A stretch of 64,000 nucleotides of DNA from Lunularia cruciata (taxonomy: Eukaryota > Streptophyta > Marchantiopsida > Lunulariales > Lunulariaceae), in the NCBI GenBank assembly GCA_948567375.1, contig OX419760.1, positions 49,104,001-49,168,000 on the forward strand. The letters run 5' to 3'. Position numbers and translations under genes: made by a program. The stretch's first letter is position 1. The number at the start of each line of letters is the position of its first letter. Below are positions 12,889 to 23,660 of the stretch, in pieces. The notes under the pieces were generated by a model that saw only the letters and a list, made by a program, of their open reading frames with translations, did not search any database and was not told the DNA's origin.

Positions 12889-14000
12889 GAGAATGCATGC
12901 TAACCAAGAGGAGTGAAATCCCTTGGGACTGCCACAAGGAAGGGACACATATATCTGACACCAAGAGGCTTCCTAATATCAATGTGGGTTGTGCATACAT
13001 TGGTCCCAATTTACGTAAAACTTCTAACAGTGGAGATGATGGAGGATTTAAATCCCTTCTACCACGAGATACATCTAAAAGTCAATAGCTATACAAATCT
13101 GATAAAGTATCTTTACTACACTATCCAGAGCACCATTTGGAAGAAGATGGAGATCCTGAAGGAGTTAGCAAGAGCCTAAGACAGAATCACAAGGCTCAAG
13201 GAGAAACTCTCTCCTATTGCAAGGAAATGTCACAAGCAACAGCAATGCTTGAACCAAAAGGAAAGCACAGCATACCCTAGGAGCTCGCATAGCTCAAGGA
13301 CTAGTTCGTGATTGCAAAGAGATATCATGAATGAGAGCAAGCCCTAAAGAAAAGAGACAAGGACATGGAACATTGATGAAGCAATTGGAGGTTGACCTTG
13401 CACTAAAGATCTGAAAATTAGAAGAATAGCTCACAACTCAATAGAAAGCTTTGCACAAGAGCAATATAAGTACTGAGTGAATAGAGGGAACTAGTGGAAG
13501 AATCATGAGATTGAACTTTGGGAAAAGCATAATGTTGAGCTACAAATACAAAGGCCAAAGTGAGCATTCTAAAGATAGCGGCTAACTAGCAAAGACAAGA
13601 ATTCTCAAATTGTATGAAGAAGCATGAGGAGCAATTGAGCTCTCACGAGGAAGAAGTTGCATCATTAAAACAAGAATTAAGAGATGCACACATCCAAATT
13701 GCCAAGGACAAAATCGTCCGTAACACTTTTAGAGAGGATGCCAAAATGCACATTGAAGAACTGACCACAAGTGCCAATGAGCAAGACAAGAAGGAGCAAA
13801 TTCTTTGTGTATGGGTAAGGCAAGAAGTGGAAATGAAGATAAAGTTCTTTTGGGATACCTTGGGCAAAGAGTGGATGAGAATCCTCACCATCATGGAAGA
13901 CACTACTAACCAAATGAAAGACCAAATGAAGGAGTCGATCCTGACCCAAGCTCATCAAACAAAGTTAAGGGAGTTGAAGTCAGAGATTGTAATGTTCTGA
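12889..14000 (+). pseudogene. Degenerate repeat-family open frames with coiled-coil character
   Basis: Fragments in several frames, ending with a 128-codon frame at 13614-14000 that is rich in Glu, Lys and Gln with heptad-like spacing (for example E-E-V-A-S-L-K-Q-E-L). No known domain is recognised. A similar Lys/Glu-rich stretch (S-Q-L-R-K-H-T-K-A-K-V-H-D) lies beyond copy 1 at about 24390-24530, so copy 1 seems to have split this repeat. Comparable coiled-coil fragments lie on the minus strand at 42623-43180 and 44750-46330. It may be a gag-like or other repeat-borne protein. The function is unknown. Confidence 0.4.
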
Positions 14001-14532
14001 TGACAAGAGAAGAAACACAAGAGAAACACAAGGTTTCTCATTTACTTCGATGCCCCAAAGGAGCATCTTGTCTTTATTCTATAACAAAGAAGATCCACTC
14101 AAAGGGAGCTATACCCTTGGATCAAATACATGGATTGGTGACATGTGAGCAAGCTCCACACTCATATTAGCTGCATGGATTGGTGACATGTTGATTCTTG
14201 TCCTATTTGGTTGGTCAAACAAGTTTAACCAAAAGGAATCTTTAGGAATCTTCATGTAAGAAACTAAGAACAGCATGGATGAGGTACCATTGGAAAGCTC
14301 TCAATGAGACAAAAAAGGAGGTGTGGAGAATTTAAAGCTTTTTTTTACCTTGGAGGGGAGCAATTTTTATTTTTCAAGACCTAATTCATTTGTTTAGATC
14401 TTTGAAATTGACTCTAAAGTTTTCAATGTGTTCTTGACCTCTACACTAAGTGGAAATACTCTTTTGGTGATAGCTCTCTCTGATATACTTAGACCATCAT
14501 ATATATCTAAAGATATTACCAAACCAATTTCT

Positions 14533-14536
14533 ACCT
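14533..14536. repeat. Left target-site duplication of copy 1 (ACCT)
   Basis: ACCT precedes the terminal TGTCATGCC, and the same ACCT follows the terminal GCATGACA at 24304-24307. The paralogous site near 2837 has ACCT once. Confidence 0.75.
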
Positions 14537-14669
14537 TGTCATGCCATTTGTAGTGCCGCATCTAGATGCTCGGACATTGGAGTTCTAGTGATAGTAGTTA
14601 GAGTTATTTTAGCAGTTTCTCAAAGACTACTTTCCGACGGTCAGATTTGGTGTTTGAGGTATTGACTTC

Positions 14670-14806
14670 ACGGTGGGGCCCACCGTCACTTTGCACCGTT
14701 CGCACCGTCAAGTGTGCCCTCAGCGGGACCGTTAGGGTTTCAGAGCTAGCTCGAGTCCAGGGGGTATAGTTTCAAAGTGAGCTCCAAAGAGCTCACTTCT
14801 CTGATA
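14670..14806 (+). promoter_or_regulatory. Predicted promoter inside block B
   Basis: Ordered signals: near-palindrome ACGGTGGGGCCCACCGT (14670-14686), which contains a TCP/site-II-like GTGGGGCCCAC core; repeated CACCGT units; GGACCGTTAGG (14726-14736), a 10-of-11 reverse-strand match to the mitosis-specific activator element bound by MYB3R factors; a TATA box GGTATAG at 14763-14769; and an initiator-like CTCACTTC 28-30 bases downstream with predicted start A at 14795. Motif roles come from plant promoter knowledge. Use here is inference. Confidence 0.55.
14775..14798. repeat. Perfect 10-bp inverted repeat at the predicted start site
   Basis: AAGTGAGCTC and GAGCTCACTT are separated by four bases and lie between the TATA box and the predicted transcription start. 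The same repeat is kept in copy 2 (about 54303-54326, with one arm shortened) and, less well, in the other B blocks. Confidence 0.7.
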
Positions 14807-14986
14807 TTGAGCCTTCGAGTTCTTGGCTATGGTGGATAGAGGCCGGCGAGCGTCACCTGGATTCTCTATACTTGAGTGGGTGTGGTTTGATTGTAATCAG
14901 TGCCCAATTATTGGCAGTTTATAGAGTGACAGATCAAGTACTGATCTGAGTTGTGTTGAGTTGAGAGTGGTAAGCAATCTGATTAC

Positions 14987-15000
14987 ATCAGAGAAGTGAA
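14987..15000 (+). promoter_or_regulatory. Putative self-priming primer-binding site
   Basis: CATCAGAGAAGTGA begins on the first base after block B. It is the exact reverse complement of TCACTTCTCTGATG in block B of copy 2 and of the solo LTR. In copy 1 itself 12 bases still pair (TCACTTCTCTGAT is followed by A instead of G). The complementary stretch sits at the predicted 5' end of the RNA. No tRNA-type TGGTATCAGAGC is found at this position. Confidence 0.6.
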
Positions 15001-16290
15001 GTCAGGGGGAAATCGGGTGCAGGAACTTTGAGTGTTGGTGGTATCTCCAATCTCGGTGGATCGTTGGTAGCTCGATTCAAGTTCAGTGTTTCCCTAGTAT
15101 GCATAAGCTCAATCGATTGATGCAGATTTGGCAGTTAGGCAGATGGTGTGCGGAAGCGCTGGCCAAATTTTGAGCAAAGAAGGAGCAAATTTCGAGCAAT
15201 GGTTGTGATTTAGAGCTCAGGAGGTGAAAGCAGGACCAATTTGCTACGAGTTGGGCTCAGAAAGTCAAATTGAAGGTGGAGTTGGGAAGCTATTCTCATG
15301 AATTTGTGATTTGGAAAAACCCGTGTTATCAATTTGGCTCGAGTGGAAAGTTAGCGGGGGATTTGGCGGATAGCCAACTTTAGGGTTTATGTCAGATTTT
15401 GGTTGGGATTTACGTCAGATTTTGGCCAGATTTGGAGGAGTTTTGCTAGTTTGGAGGACTTTTGCAGATTTGGAGAAGTTTTGCCAATTTTGGAGGAGGT
15501 TCGAAGTGGTAACAAGAAAGGCCTCATTTAGCTGAATTTTGGCATTTAGAGGCTTCGAGGCATAGGGCTCTGGGCTATGAAGGCCTAGAAGGGCCAGCAA
15601 GCCAGCTTGTTGGCGTGAGGCTAGCTAGTTTAGAGTAGATCTTGGTCATTGGTTGGCAAAATCTGCCTTTCCTGCTAGATTGTGCGCAACAGGGTTTGAC
15701 CCCTAGATCTCTTATTCCTAGACTGGTGCTCTAGCCAACTGGTCCACCCTCACTTGTTGTCCTAGTGACTGCGCCATTGTTATTTATACACATGTAGCTT
15801 TGGCTAGGAGAGGCAATTTGATCCCATTCTTGGTGATCCTGGTAGCTTAGGACTTAGATACAAACTTCTCTTATGTCAAAAGCCAAATGGTGGCAGAGTC
15901 AATCCCGTGTTGTGTTAAGAGATGGAGGGTTTTTGTTTAGATTTCTTGTGATTGGACCCCCTCCATTCTATGCTTCCTGTTTGTGCACCACGTTTGTGTG
16001 AGGTGCTCTGACTTTTGAGCGTTGGTGCTCTGGTGTGCTCTTGGTAGTGAGGCTAGAGTGATGACCAGTCAGACTATCTTTGTTTCTCTCTGGTGAGGCA
16101 GGAAGTGATGACCTACAGACCGTGAGAGTGCATGTTATGATGGCAGGTTACAGGTTGCATTTTCCCCTAGTGTAGTTATCTCGGTTAGAGTTATATTAGT
16201 GGGTGGTGCTTAGTTGAGGTTGGCACTTGGTGGTGTTGGCACTTGCGGTTGTAGTTGGTGGTTCGGGTTTGTTGTTGTGGTTACTTTGTC
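15001..16290 (+). other. Non-coding leader of copy 1
   Basis: About 1.3 kb between the primer-binding block and the gag ATG, matched by 62822-64000 of copy 2 in reverse. No long open frame. It contains the antisense tRNA-like block and AC/TG-rich stretches; a role in RNA packaging is possible but not shown. Confidence 0.6.
15684..15750 (-). other. tRNA-like relic, antisense in the leader
   Basis: Read on the minus strand, AGGGTGGACCAGTTGGCTAG leads into AGAGCACCAG, resembling a tRNA D-arm/A-box. About 30 bases later GGGTCAAACCC resembles the B-box consensus (8 of 11). The block also exists in copy 2 (63387-63455). It could be a SINE head or tRNA pseudogene carried by the family. No clean cloverleaf is claimed. 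Confidence 0.4.
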
Positions 16291-17938
16291 ATGAAGGAGT
16301 TCTTTGGAGATTCCAGAGGAGTTAGCTCTGTAGTATGTAGTGGGTTTACTCGGAGTGGTGCTCGGTATCAACTTGTATCTCAGGTCCTAGTGAGGGAGGA
16401 GATTGACTCTGAGTTGGAGTTCGACACATGAGCTGATTCAGTTGAGAGTGCATTTGGTGTGTCCGCACTATTGTTGTGGGACATGGACAAGATTTATGGG
16501 GCCTCCAAAGGCCCTAGGCGTTACTCTGGTATAGTGGGTACCATTGAGTTGGATGACTTCATCCAGGAGTTTGATAGTTGGTGTGATCTGCAGTAGATAT
16601 GGAACCCGACTTTGTTCACACCCTTCATGGCATGGAAGGGGTTGTTTCAGCACTTGGAGAATCCGCCAATGGATGACTACCATGAGTTCAGGAGAGCTTA
16701 TTTGGAGGAGATTGAGTTATGTAGACGATATTGGTCTCCATACTATGTCTCCATCACTTCAGGCTCGGTGGCCAAGAGTAGATCGGCTGTACCTATGAGT
16801 TCTAGCTTGAGTAGTGTGGGTGGAGCTAGTGGAGGTGCACTAGCTGGAGATAGTGCTACTACAATTGGAAGTACCACTGCAGGAGGTGGTGTGGTACCGG
16901 GGTTTAACCCCATGGTAGAGTTCTTCCTATGTTTGAGGCAAAACTACCAAGGAGTGCGGACTTACAAGCTGAGAAGCTTGCAGGAGTTCCAGCAGAAGGC
17001 TAGAGAGAGCCTATGCGAGGCATACACTCGCATGAGGCGGTTGATTAGTTTCACTCAGGGAGTTTCTGAGGCCCAGGCAGTCTAGTTTTGGTATGGGATA
17101 CTAGATAGGGAGTTACGACGTAGAGTTTGTGATGCTACGTTGTTGCAGGCTACTTTGCCCACTTTGGCAATAGTCTTTGGTTTGGCTGAGCGTATTGAGC
17201 TCAACATGGTGGAGGAGAGAGTGGTGACATCTGGATTTGGTAAGGAGACCTCATCCACGGCTATGACTTCTTCTAGAGTGAAGCAGATGCACCACGCCCA
17301 GTTGGTTTTTGAGGACAAGGTAAACAGCCCAAATCCTATGGAGCGAGTGGAGGGCCTAGTAGAGTTAGACCCTTACCTTCATTTTTGGGTCAGCAGCAGC
17401 CAGTGAGTGGTGGTGTTGCTTGTTGGACTTGTGGTGGACCTCACCATAGGAGAGAGTGTACTCAGGGCAGCGAACTTGATACCTTTGGTGCATCACAGCC
17501 AGCACAGAGGCAGTGTGAGCATTGCCACAGATTTGGTCACACTAGTGACCGGTGTTTTGACCTACACCCGGAGTTACGGAGTAGTAGGGTTGCTATGGCT
17601 GGTTGTAGAGGAGCTCCAGTTCATGGAGGATGAGGTGGTAGAGGATCTACACCTAGTAGGGGTGCAATACCTACCCTTACTTTTGACACAGCTATGGCTA
17701 CTCGGATTGAGCAATTGGAGCAGAGATTGGCTAGTATGGCTATTGCTCAGAGGAGATCAGATTTGGGTGCTGAGGCTTCCACCTCATATGCTAGTGATAG
17801 AGATGCTTTGGACTTCATGTGCGGAGCAGCACAGGTAGATGCATCTGCAGCAATGACTAGGAGTGCAGTACGTGCTCCAGAGCCTAGAGGAGCATCAGTG
17901 GAGTTGGACCCACAGAGAGGAGAGGTTGAGAGATAGGT
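16291..17938 (+). pseudogene. Gag region of copy 1 with two zinc knuckles
   Basis: ATG 16291 opens M-K-E-F-F-G-D-S. A retrotransposon Gag core (about 16540-17200) contains E-F-F-L-C-L-R-Q-N-Y. Two CCHC zinc knuckles follow: C-W-T-C-G-G-P-H-H (about 17433) and C-E-H-C-H-R-F-G-H (about 17514). Stops include TGA near 16430, TAG near 16594 and TAG near 17083. At the second and third of these, copy 2 has CAG. Gag would package the element RNA in cytoplasmic particles. Not functional as read. Confidence 0.8.
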
Positions 17939-18359
17939 CAGACTTCCCCAGTCTTTCACACTATTTGAGGCATTACAGACGGCATCCATGGTTCCTAGAT
18001 GTCCTAGTGTAGGTGTGGTAGGTGGTGATGGAGTACATGATGGACTACCTGCTAGTCAGCCACCTGCTAGTCAGCCACCTGCTACTACACAGACTGAGTC
18101 TAGCATGATGTTGGGGGCGGCTCGGCTGATTATGCGGCATCCTTTGTTTTTGGCCAGTGATATGTTTACATTGGGAGTTGACCCAGCCCCAGTGTTCCGG
18201 TTGGCTGCCATGTTGTGTGAGAGTAGGGATGGTGCGGTTCCTACTACTAGAGCAGAGGTGGTTGGTAGTGGAGCTGACTTGGTTGAGGAGCATGGGATCC
18301 GTTCAACGACTAGTGGTTTATGGCAGGCAGCAGTGGCTAGACTGGAGGAGTTGCCAACT

Positions 18360-18790
18360 AGACCGGCCTTTGAGAGAGCGCGGTTCACACCTGGTGTTGT
18401 CCTATTGGATAACCAGTGGGGGATTTTCCATTTAGTAGGACCTTCAAGGAAGGTCTATACACCACATAGAGTCTTGTTAGACTTTGGTGCGCAACCCTTT
18501 ATGTTGGTAAAGGCTACAGTTGTTGGCCTGGAGTAACGGAAGACCGATGTGGAGAGGTGTCCATTTCAGATCTAGACATCTCTAGGTGGTGGTTGGACAC
18601 AATACATCACACGTGGAGAGCTTGTTGTCCAGGTTCAGCCTGGTCATCCGATTGATAGCTTAGTGGTGAGAGCTTAGGCTATTGCGATGATAGCTGAGTC
18701 ATATGATGTGCTCGTTGGGGGAGTAGTGTTATACCCCATGGGTTTTAGCATTGACTATTGGGAGGAGACAACCTCTTATAGCCTGGTTGG
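18360..18790 (+). pseudogene. Retropepsin-like protease region of copy 1
   Basis: V-L-L-D-F-G-A-Q-P-F-M-L near 18470-18510 matches the aspartic protease active-site block, with Phe where Ser or Thr is usual. D-V-L-V-G-G-V-V-L-Y-P-M-G-F further on resembles the second conserved block. The frame is broken by TAA near 18535 and by further stops, including TAG near 18572. Confidence 0.6.
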
Positions 18791-19198
18791 CAGTCTGGTG
18801 AGGGACGGGTATGTTGCCTACCAGTACGCTTTAGTAGTGGTAGTCTTGGCTCACTACAGTCCGGGACCATGGCAACATCAGTTTTAGCTTTCAGTGGTGC
18901 AGTTACTTGGCCTAGTGACTTGTTGGAGGGGAACGCCCATGCAGAGGATACTCCACTACCAGAGAAGATCACTCAGCTTTGGAGTACAAGTGGGATTGTT
19001 CCATCCATCTTGGATGTTCCATTGTGGAGTTCAAAGGAGGCATTGCAGCAACATGCAGATCAGTTGGTGCAGTAGGCTTGGAGTGGAGCCTTTGTACCAT
19101 CAGGAGATGAGTGTGAGGATGAGCCTCCAGATGCAATTGCTTTGACATCTTTGGATACCACACTCATTGCTTAGCAGTATCCAGTAGAGAGGATATGC

Positions 19199-20135
19199 CT
19201 ATTGGAGTTGTTTGGTGTGATCAGCACCGGACTAGCTGCGGTGTTACAGGCGGGTATCCGAGTACAGAGTTACTTGTATGTAGAGAGAGATGAGACTACT
19301 AGGCAAGTCTCTCTACATCATGTGGCACACTTGGCCTATTGGTATCCGGATTTATTACCGATGTCAGCAGTCAGAGGTTACCAGAAGGCCCTACCATGAG
19401 ACATTTCCTTACTAGGGGCGCATGACCTAGAGAGACATGGGCCTATTCACTTGGTGATTTCTGGATGGCCATGTCAAGGACATACACGTGTTGGTAGAGT
19501 ATTGTGTCTTCAGGATCCTTGTTCTGGTGTGTTTTGGGAGATGTTACAAATACTACGACATCTCCAAGTTCATCAGTCTGTTTCTCCAGCTTACCTTTTG
19601 GAGAACGTTCCTTTGATGGGTGATTCTCGCATTAGAGTGGTGGCGAGTACACATAAGGTCCATTCTTGGATGGGACCTGCTGTATTGTTAGATGCAGCTA
19701 GAGTGGGATCACGGGCTCATCATCTTTGTCTTTGGTGGATGAACCTCTTACCCAGAGAGGTTCTAAAGTGCGCTTATGATGGGATTCAACGACTTGACCA
19801 CATCCTTGTTGATGATATCTTGGATGTTGGGCGTCAGTCTCAGACAGTGGTAGTGGTTGGTAGGTCACCTATGGCAGTGGTGAACCTAGTTGGACAGCCT
19901 AGAGCTGCATTTCCCACACTCATGAGTTTCCTAGGCTCTCATGCTTTTTGAGAGGGAGGACCTGGACTTGTTTGGGACTCACAATTACAGCAGTTGGTGG
20001 AGCCCAACGCTGATGAGAGAGAGCGGGCGATGGGTTTTTCCACCGGTATTACTGCTGTTCTAGCAGTGTTAGAAGCATCATGCGTCAGGTGTTAGGTCAG
20101 GCTATGGACTTGAACTATTTGACCTGGATTGTGAG
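19199..20135 (+). pseudogene. DNMT3-like cytosine-5 DNA methyltransferase domain of copy 1
   Basis: Motifs occur in the canonical I-to-X order. Motif I: L-F-G-V-I-S-T-G-L (19205-19231). Motif IV: G-W-P-C-Q-G-H with the catalytic Cys codon at 19472-19474. Motif VI: E-N-V (19601-19609). Motif VIII: a block with S-R-A-H near 19708. Motif X: V-L-G-Q-A-M-D (about 20086-20106). G-I/V-S-T-G-L is closer to DNMT3 (G-I-A-T-G-L) than to MET1, CMT or permuted plant DRM proteins. In-frame stops at 19172-19174, 19397-19399 and 19949-19951 prevent expression. An intact version would transfer methyl groups to cytosine in DNA. It sits between protease and reverse transcriptase, so it belongs to the polyprotein and is not a neighbouring host gene. 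Confidence 0.85.
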
Positions 20136-20479
20136 CCTTGGCTTGGCAGAGCAGCATAGGATGCACTTGATAGGCATCACCACTCAGACACTTGTGAGCC
20201 ATGTGCCCATCAAGACAATTCATGCACATGCTGGGAGCGATGGACCGAGTGGACATGGTATTCTTGGGACACATCCAGTAGTTACTAGGGAGAGTGGTCT
20301 ACTTGGAGTCCATCCAAGTGAGTGTGGGCTACTTGGATTACACCCTTGGTCCACATGGGATGCAGCTAGAGGACGTGTGGAGCTTGCAGCCAGAGTGGAG
20401 GGAGTTTTTCACACAAAGGTTGGGACCTCTAGTGGTCGGGAGCATGATGCTATTGCTCCCAAGGGCCCAGTGTAGCAGT

Positions 20480-21900
20480 CAGTCAGTACGTCTTCCACTC
20501 CTACTACAATTACAGAGGATACTTGGGAGCCAGATCTTGGACCCAAGCTTACTAGAGAGGAAAGACGGAGGGTTTGGAGGTTCTTGAGGAGTCACACAAG
20601 TTGTTTTGCCTTCAATATGAAGGATTTGGGTGCTCTGAAGGGACCTGGTATACGGATTGAGCTGACTAGCGACACACCAATTTTCCGACGTCCTTATCGA
20701 TATAGTGATATGGAGAGAACATTGATTCAGAGCCGGAGTAGTGACCTTTTTGAGGCCGGTTTGGTGGAGATTTCACATGGAGAGTATGTATCAGCAATAT
20801 ATGATGCCAGCCAAGAAGGATATGCATGGCAACTATACAGATAGGCGGATGTGTGGAGATTATTGTCCTATCAACCGATAGACCAGGGCTGATTGGTATG
20901 CCATGCCTACACCGGAGGAGATTTTTGATGCGATTGGGCATGTAAAGATCTTTAGTACTTTGGATCTTCAAGCGGGATATCATCAGTTGCTAATCAGGGA
21001 GGAGGATAAGTCCAAGACAACATTTTGGGCTATTGATCTTCACGGCAAGGATGTGTTATATCAGTGGAGGTTCTTACCATTTGGGTTAAAGAACGCTCCT
21101 ATTGAGTTCCAGAGGGTCATGGATAGGATCCTAGCTGGATTGGATTTTGCTCGGTGCTATATTGATGACATTTTGGTTTATAGCACTACTGTGGAGGAGC
21201 ATGAGAGACAATTGTTGGAGGTGTTTGAGAGGTTGAGATCTCATGGACTCAAATTACATCCTGTGAAGTGTAGGTTCTTCCACGAGCAGGTTGAGTATTT
21301 GGGTCACACTATCTACTCCGGAGGACTTGGTGTCCAGCAGACCAAGGTGGAGGCTATTGCACGTATTCCTTGGCCTAGGGATGTGAGCAGAGTGCGAGCA
21401 TTCCTTGGGTTGGTGAACTTCTATCGCCGCTATGTTAGAGGATTTAGTGCCATTACCAAGGCCTTGACAAAGCTGACCAAGCTTATACAAGAGTGGTGTT
21501 GGGGAGATGAGCAGGAGAGAGCTCAAGGAGAGGTTGACATTTGCTCTTATTTTGAGGAGACCGATCAAGGGACGACCATTTTAGGTTCACACTGATTGGA
21601 GTATGTTGGGGCTTGGAGTGGTGCTCACCCTACATGATGATGAGGAGAAGGAATTTGTGGTGGCCTATGCTAGTCGCTCCAACAACAACAAGCTGAAGCA
21701 AAGTATAGTTCATATGAGGGAGAGTGCTTGGCAACAGTTTGGGCAGTAGCACATTTCCGATGTTACCTATTTGGTAACTCCTTTCACAACCGTGAAATCA
21801 TTTCACGGTTGTTCATAGACCTAGAGTGGTGAACCGTGATGCAGATGGGTTGAGTACCATGTCCCAGCCAGCAGGATCAGACAGGAGCACGTTGGCATGG
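20480..21900 (+). pseudogene. Reverse transcriptase and RNase H of copy 1
   Basis: The reverse transcriptase has F-S-T-L-D-L-Q-A-G-Y-H-Q (about 20950) and the catalytic Y-I-D-D-I-L-V-Y-S (about 21158-21184). RNase H follows with partial conservation of V-A-Y-A-S-R-S. Part of RNase H is missing: about 95 bases found in copy 2 are replaced by a perfect inverted repeat at 21786-21812. The frame changes near 21520. This would synthesise cDNA and degrade the RNA strand, but is inactive here. Confidence 0.85.
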
Positions 21901-21916
21901 TGAGATAGATGAGGAG

Positions 21917-23493
21917 ATGGTGCCAGGTTGGCATGCATCGGCCTTTTTGTGTATATTTGCAGAGGCTTTGGTGGTATCTCTCTCAACGCATACAGGAGGA
22001 GTTATTGAGGTCACAGATCCAGAGAGTGAAGATATTGGTACAGTTCAGCGAGACATTCATGATGATGTCTTAGTGATGGACTATCTTTGCACTGGTGTTA
22101 TGGGTGGCACAATTGGGGCCAAGGAGAGAGACCGTGTTCTTCAGCGAGCCAAACAGTTCAAATTGGAGGGTAGACACCTTTTGCGTGTATGGGAGGATGG
22201 TAGAGTACGAGTAGTACCACTTCCATCTCAGAGACCACAGTTGGTCCATCATGCTCATGAGGAGCTAGGACATTTTGGAGTAAAGCGTACGTATAGCTTA
22301 CTCCAGAGTCATTATTGGTGGCACAGTATGCAAACCGAGGTATAGTAGTTTGTTGCCAGATGTGTGGTTTATGACCGAGTTAGAGCATCATTCAATGCTC
22401 CTATGCCATAGTTACACCCATTACATATCATGGGATTGGGTTACCGTTGGAGTTTGGACTTTGCCAGACCTTTACCGCTGACTATGAGACATCATCGGTA
22501 TATTTTGGTGATGGTGGAGCACTTCTCCAAGTGGATTGAGTTGGTGGCACTTCCTGACAAGTCTAGTGAAGGGACAGCTTACTCATTCCTGGGTTGAGTT
22601 CTTAGTCATTTTGGTGCACCAGCTGAGGTTTTGACTGATCAGGATACAGAGTTCTTGGGGGAGTTTCAGGTCTTGTGTGACAAGGCTTTGATTGATCATC
22701 GTACTCATCCCGAGATCACCCTGAGGCAGATGGCTTAGCAGAGAGAGTGGTTCAGACGGTGAAGAGAGGATTGCAATAGTATGGTTTGCAGAGAGTCCAC
22801 TTGGGAGATTGGGATCTCCAATTACCTTGGTTGGCCATGGGCTATCGGTTCAGCCGGCAAGCCTCCTTAGCATCCTTCTCTCCATACTTTCTACTCCATG
22901 GACAAGATCCAGATTTACCTACAGCCATTTGTCAAGATGCTACTGTAGTTTTGGACTTGGATGACCTTGATGTATGGATGAGCGTATGTTCTAAGCGGGC
23001 AGAGATCTTTTGAAGAGTGATGCCGATGGCCTTTGAGAACTTGGCGATTGCTCAGCATAGAGATACTTTACGCTATGCTACCATTCAAGGAGGAGGTTAT
23101 AGACCCTTGATCCGTCGATTTCATCCAGGCAACTATGTATATCTACAGCAGACAGCACCGATGACACTTGATGTTTCTATAGGCCGCACTATCTTGAGAG
23201 TGCGTGAGGTTTTTCCATTTGGAGTCCTTGTGTTAGAAGGACATGATGGTGTTGTTTGGAAGGATCATGTGCGCAATTGTGTGCCATGCCACCTCCCAAA
23301 CATTGATGGTACTATGGACCCAAGCTTAGCACTTGTACGTGCAGGCTTGAGGTGTATGTTATGTGGCTCTTCTGGTGGAGCTGCTACTATGTTAGTGTGT
23401 GATAGCTGTTCAAGAGGATGGCATATGGCATGTATGACTCCTCCCCTCACGGTGGGTCCTCATGGACAGTGGTTATGTCCTAGATGTACTTGA
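21917..23493 (+). pseudogene. Integrase and PHD finger of copy 1
   Basis: The HHCC zinc region spans about 22240-22375 (H-A-H-E-E-L-G-H ... C-V-V-Y, the last Cys changed). The DDE core has S-L-D-F-A-R-P-L (22450), L-T-D-Q-D-T-E-F (22630) and D-G-L-A-E-R-V (about 22730), with a one-base deletion near 22707 relative to copy 2. The C-terminal SH3-like region contains G-N-Y-V-Y-L. The protein ends with a C4HC3 PHD finger (about 23346-23493): C-M-L-C, V-C-D-S-C, W-H-M-A-C, C-P-R-C. Two adjacent TAG codons at 22343-22348 interrupt it. Confidence 0.85.
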
Positions 23494-23650
23494 CCTATAG
23501 CTAGTTCATTCTTTATATGGTATAGATTGCTGACAGGCGACTAACGATGGGGCTCCATAGCACCCGGCCTCCTGATCTTTGCCATTAGAGGGTATACCAT
23601 ATACTTAGAGTAGATGGCTATCTAGAGTTAGAGGGGCCTAACCGCCAGCT

Positions 23651-23660
23651 AGGGGGGCGA
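23651..23660 (+). promoter_or_regulatory. Polypurine tract of copy 1
   Basis: AGGGGGGCGA lies immediately before the first 3' A block (TTGTGGCAC). The equivalent in copy 2 is at 54673-54684. Plus-strand priming here would define the start of the reverse-transcribed LTR as the start of block A, not block B. Confidence 0.6.

Larger units (their letters stand above)
14537..14986 (+). repeat. 5' terminal repeat, block B only (copy 1)
   Basis: 450 bases from TGTCATGCC to CTGATTA. It matches the B blocks at 23754-24197, 52014-52470 and 54116-54564. Unlike the 3' end, it is not followed by the 106-base A block but directly by CATCAGAGAAGTGA. Confidence 0.85.

Noticed and set aside
15684-15750. Functional tRNA gene
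   Set aside because: Box matches are partial and no clean acceptor stem or cloverleaf was found.
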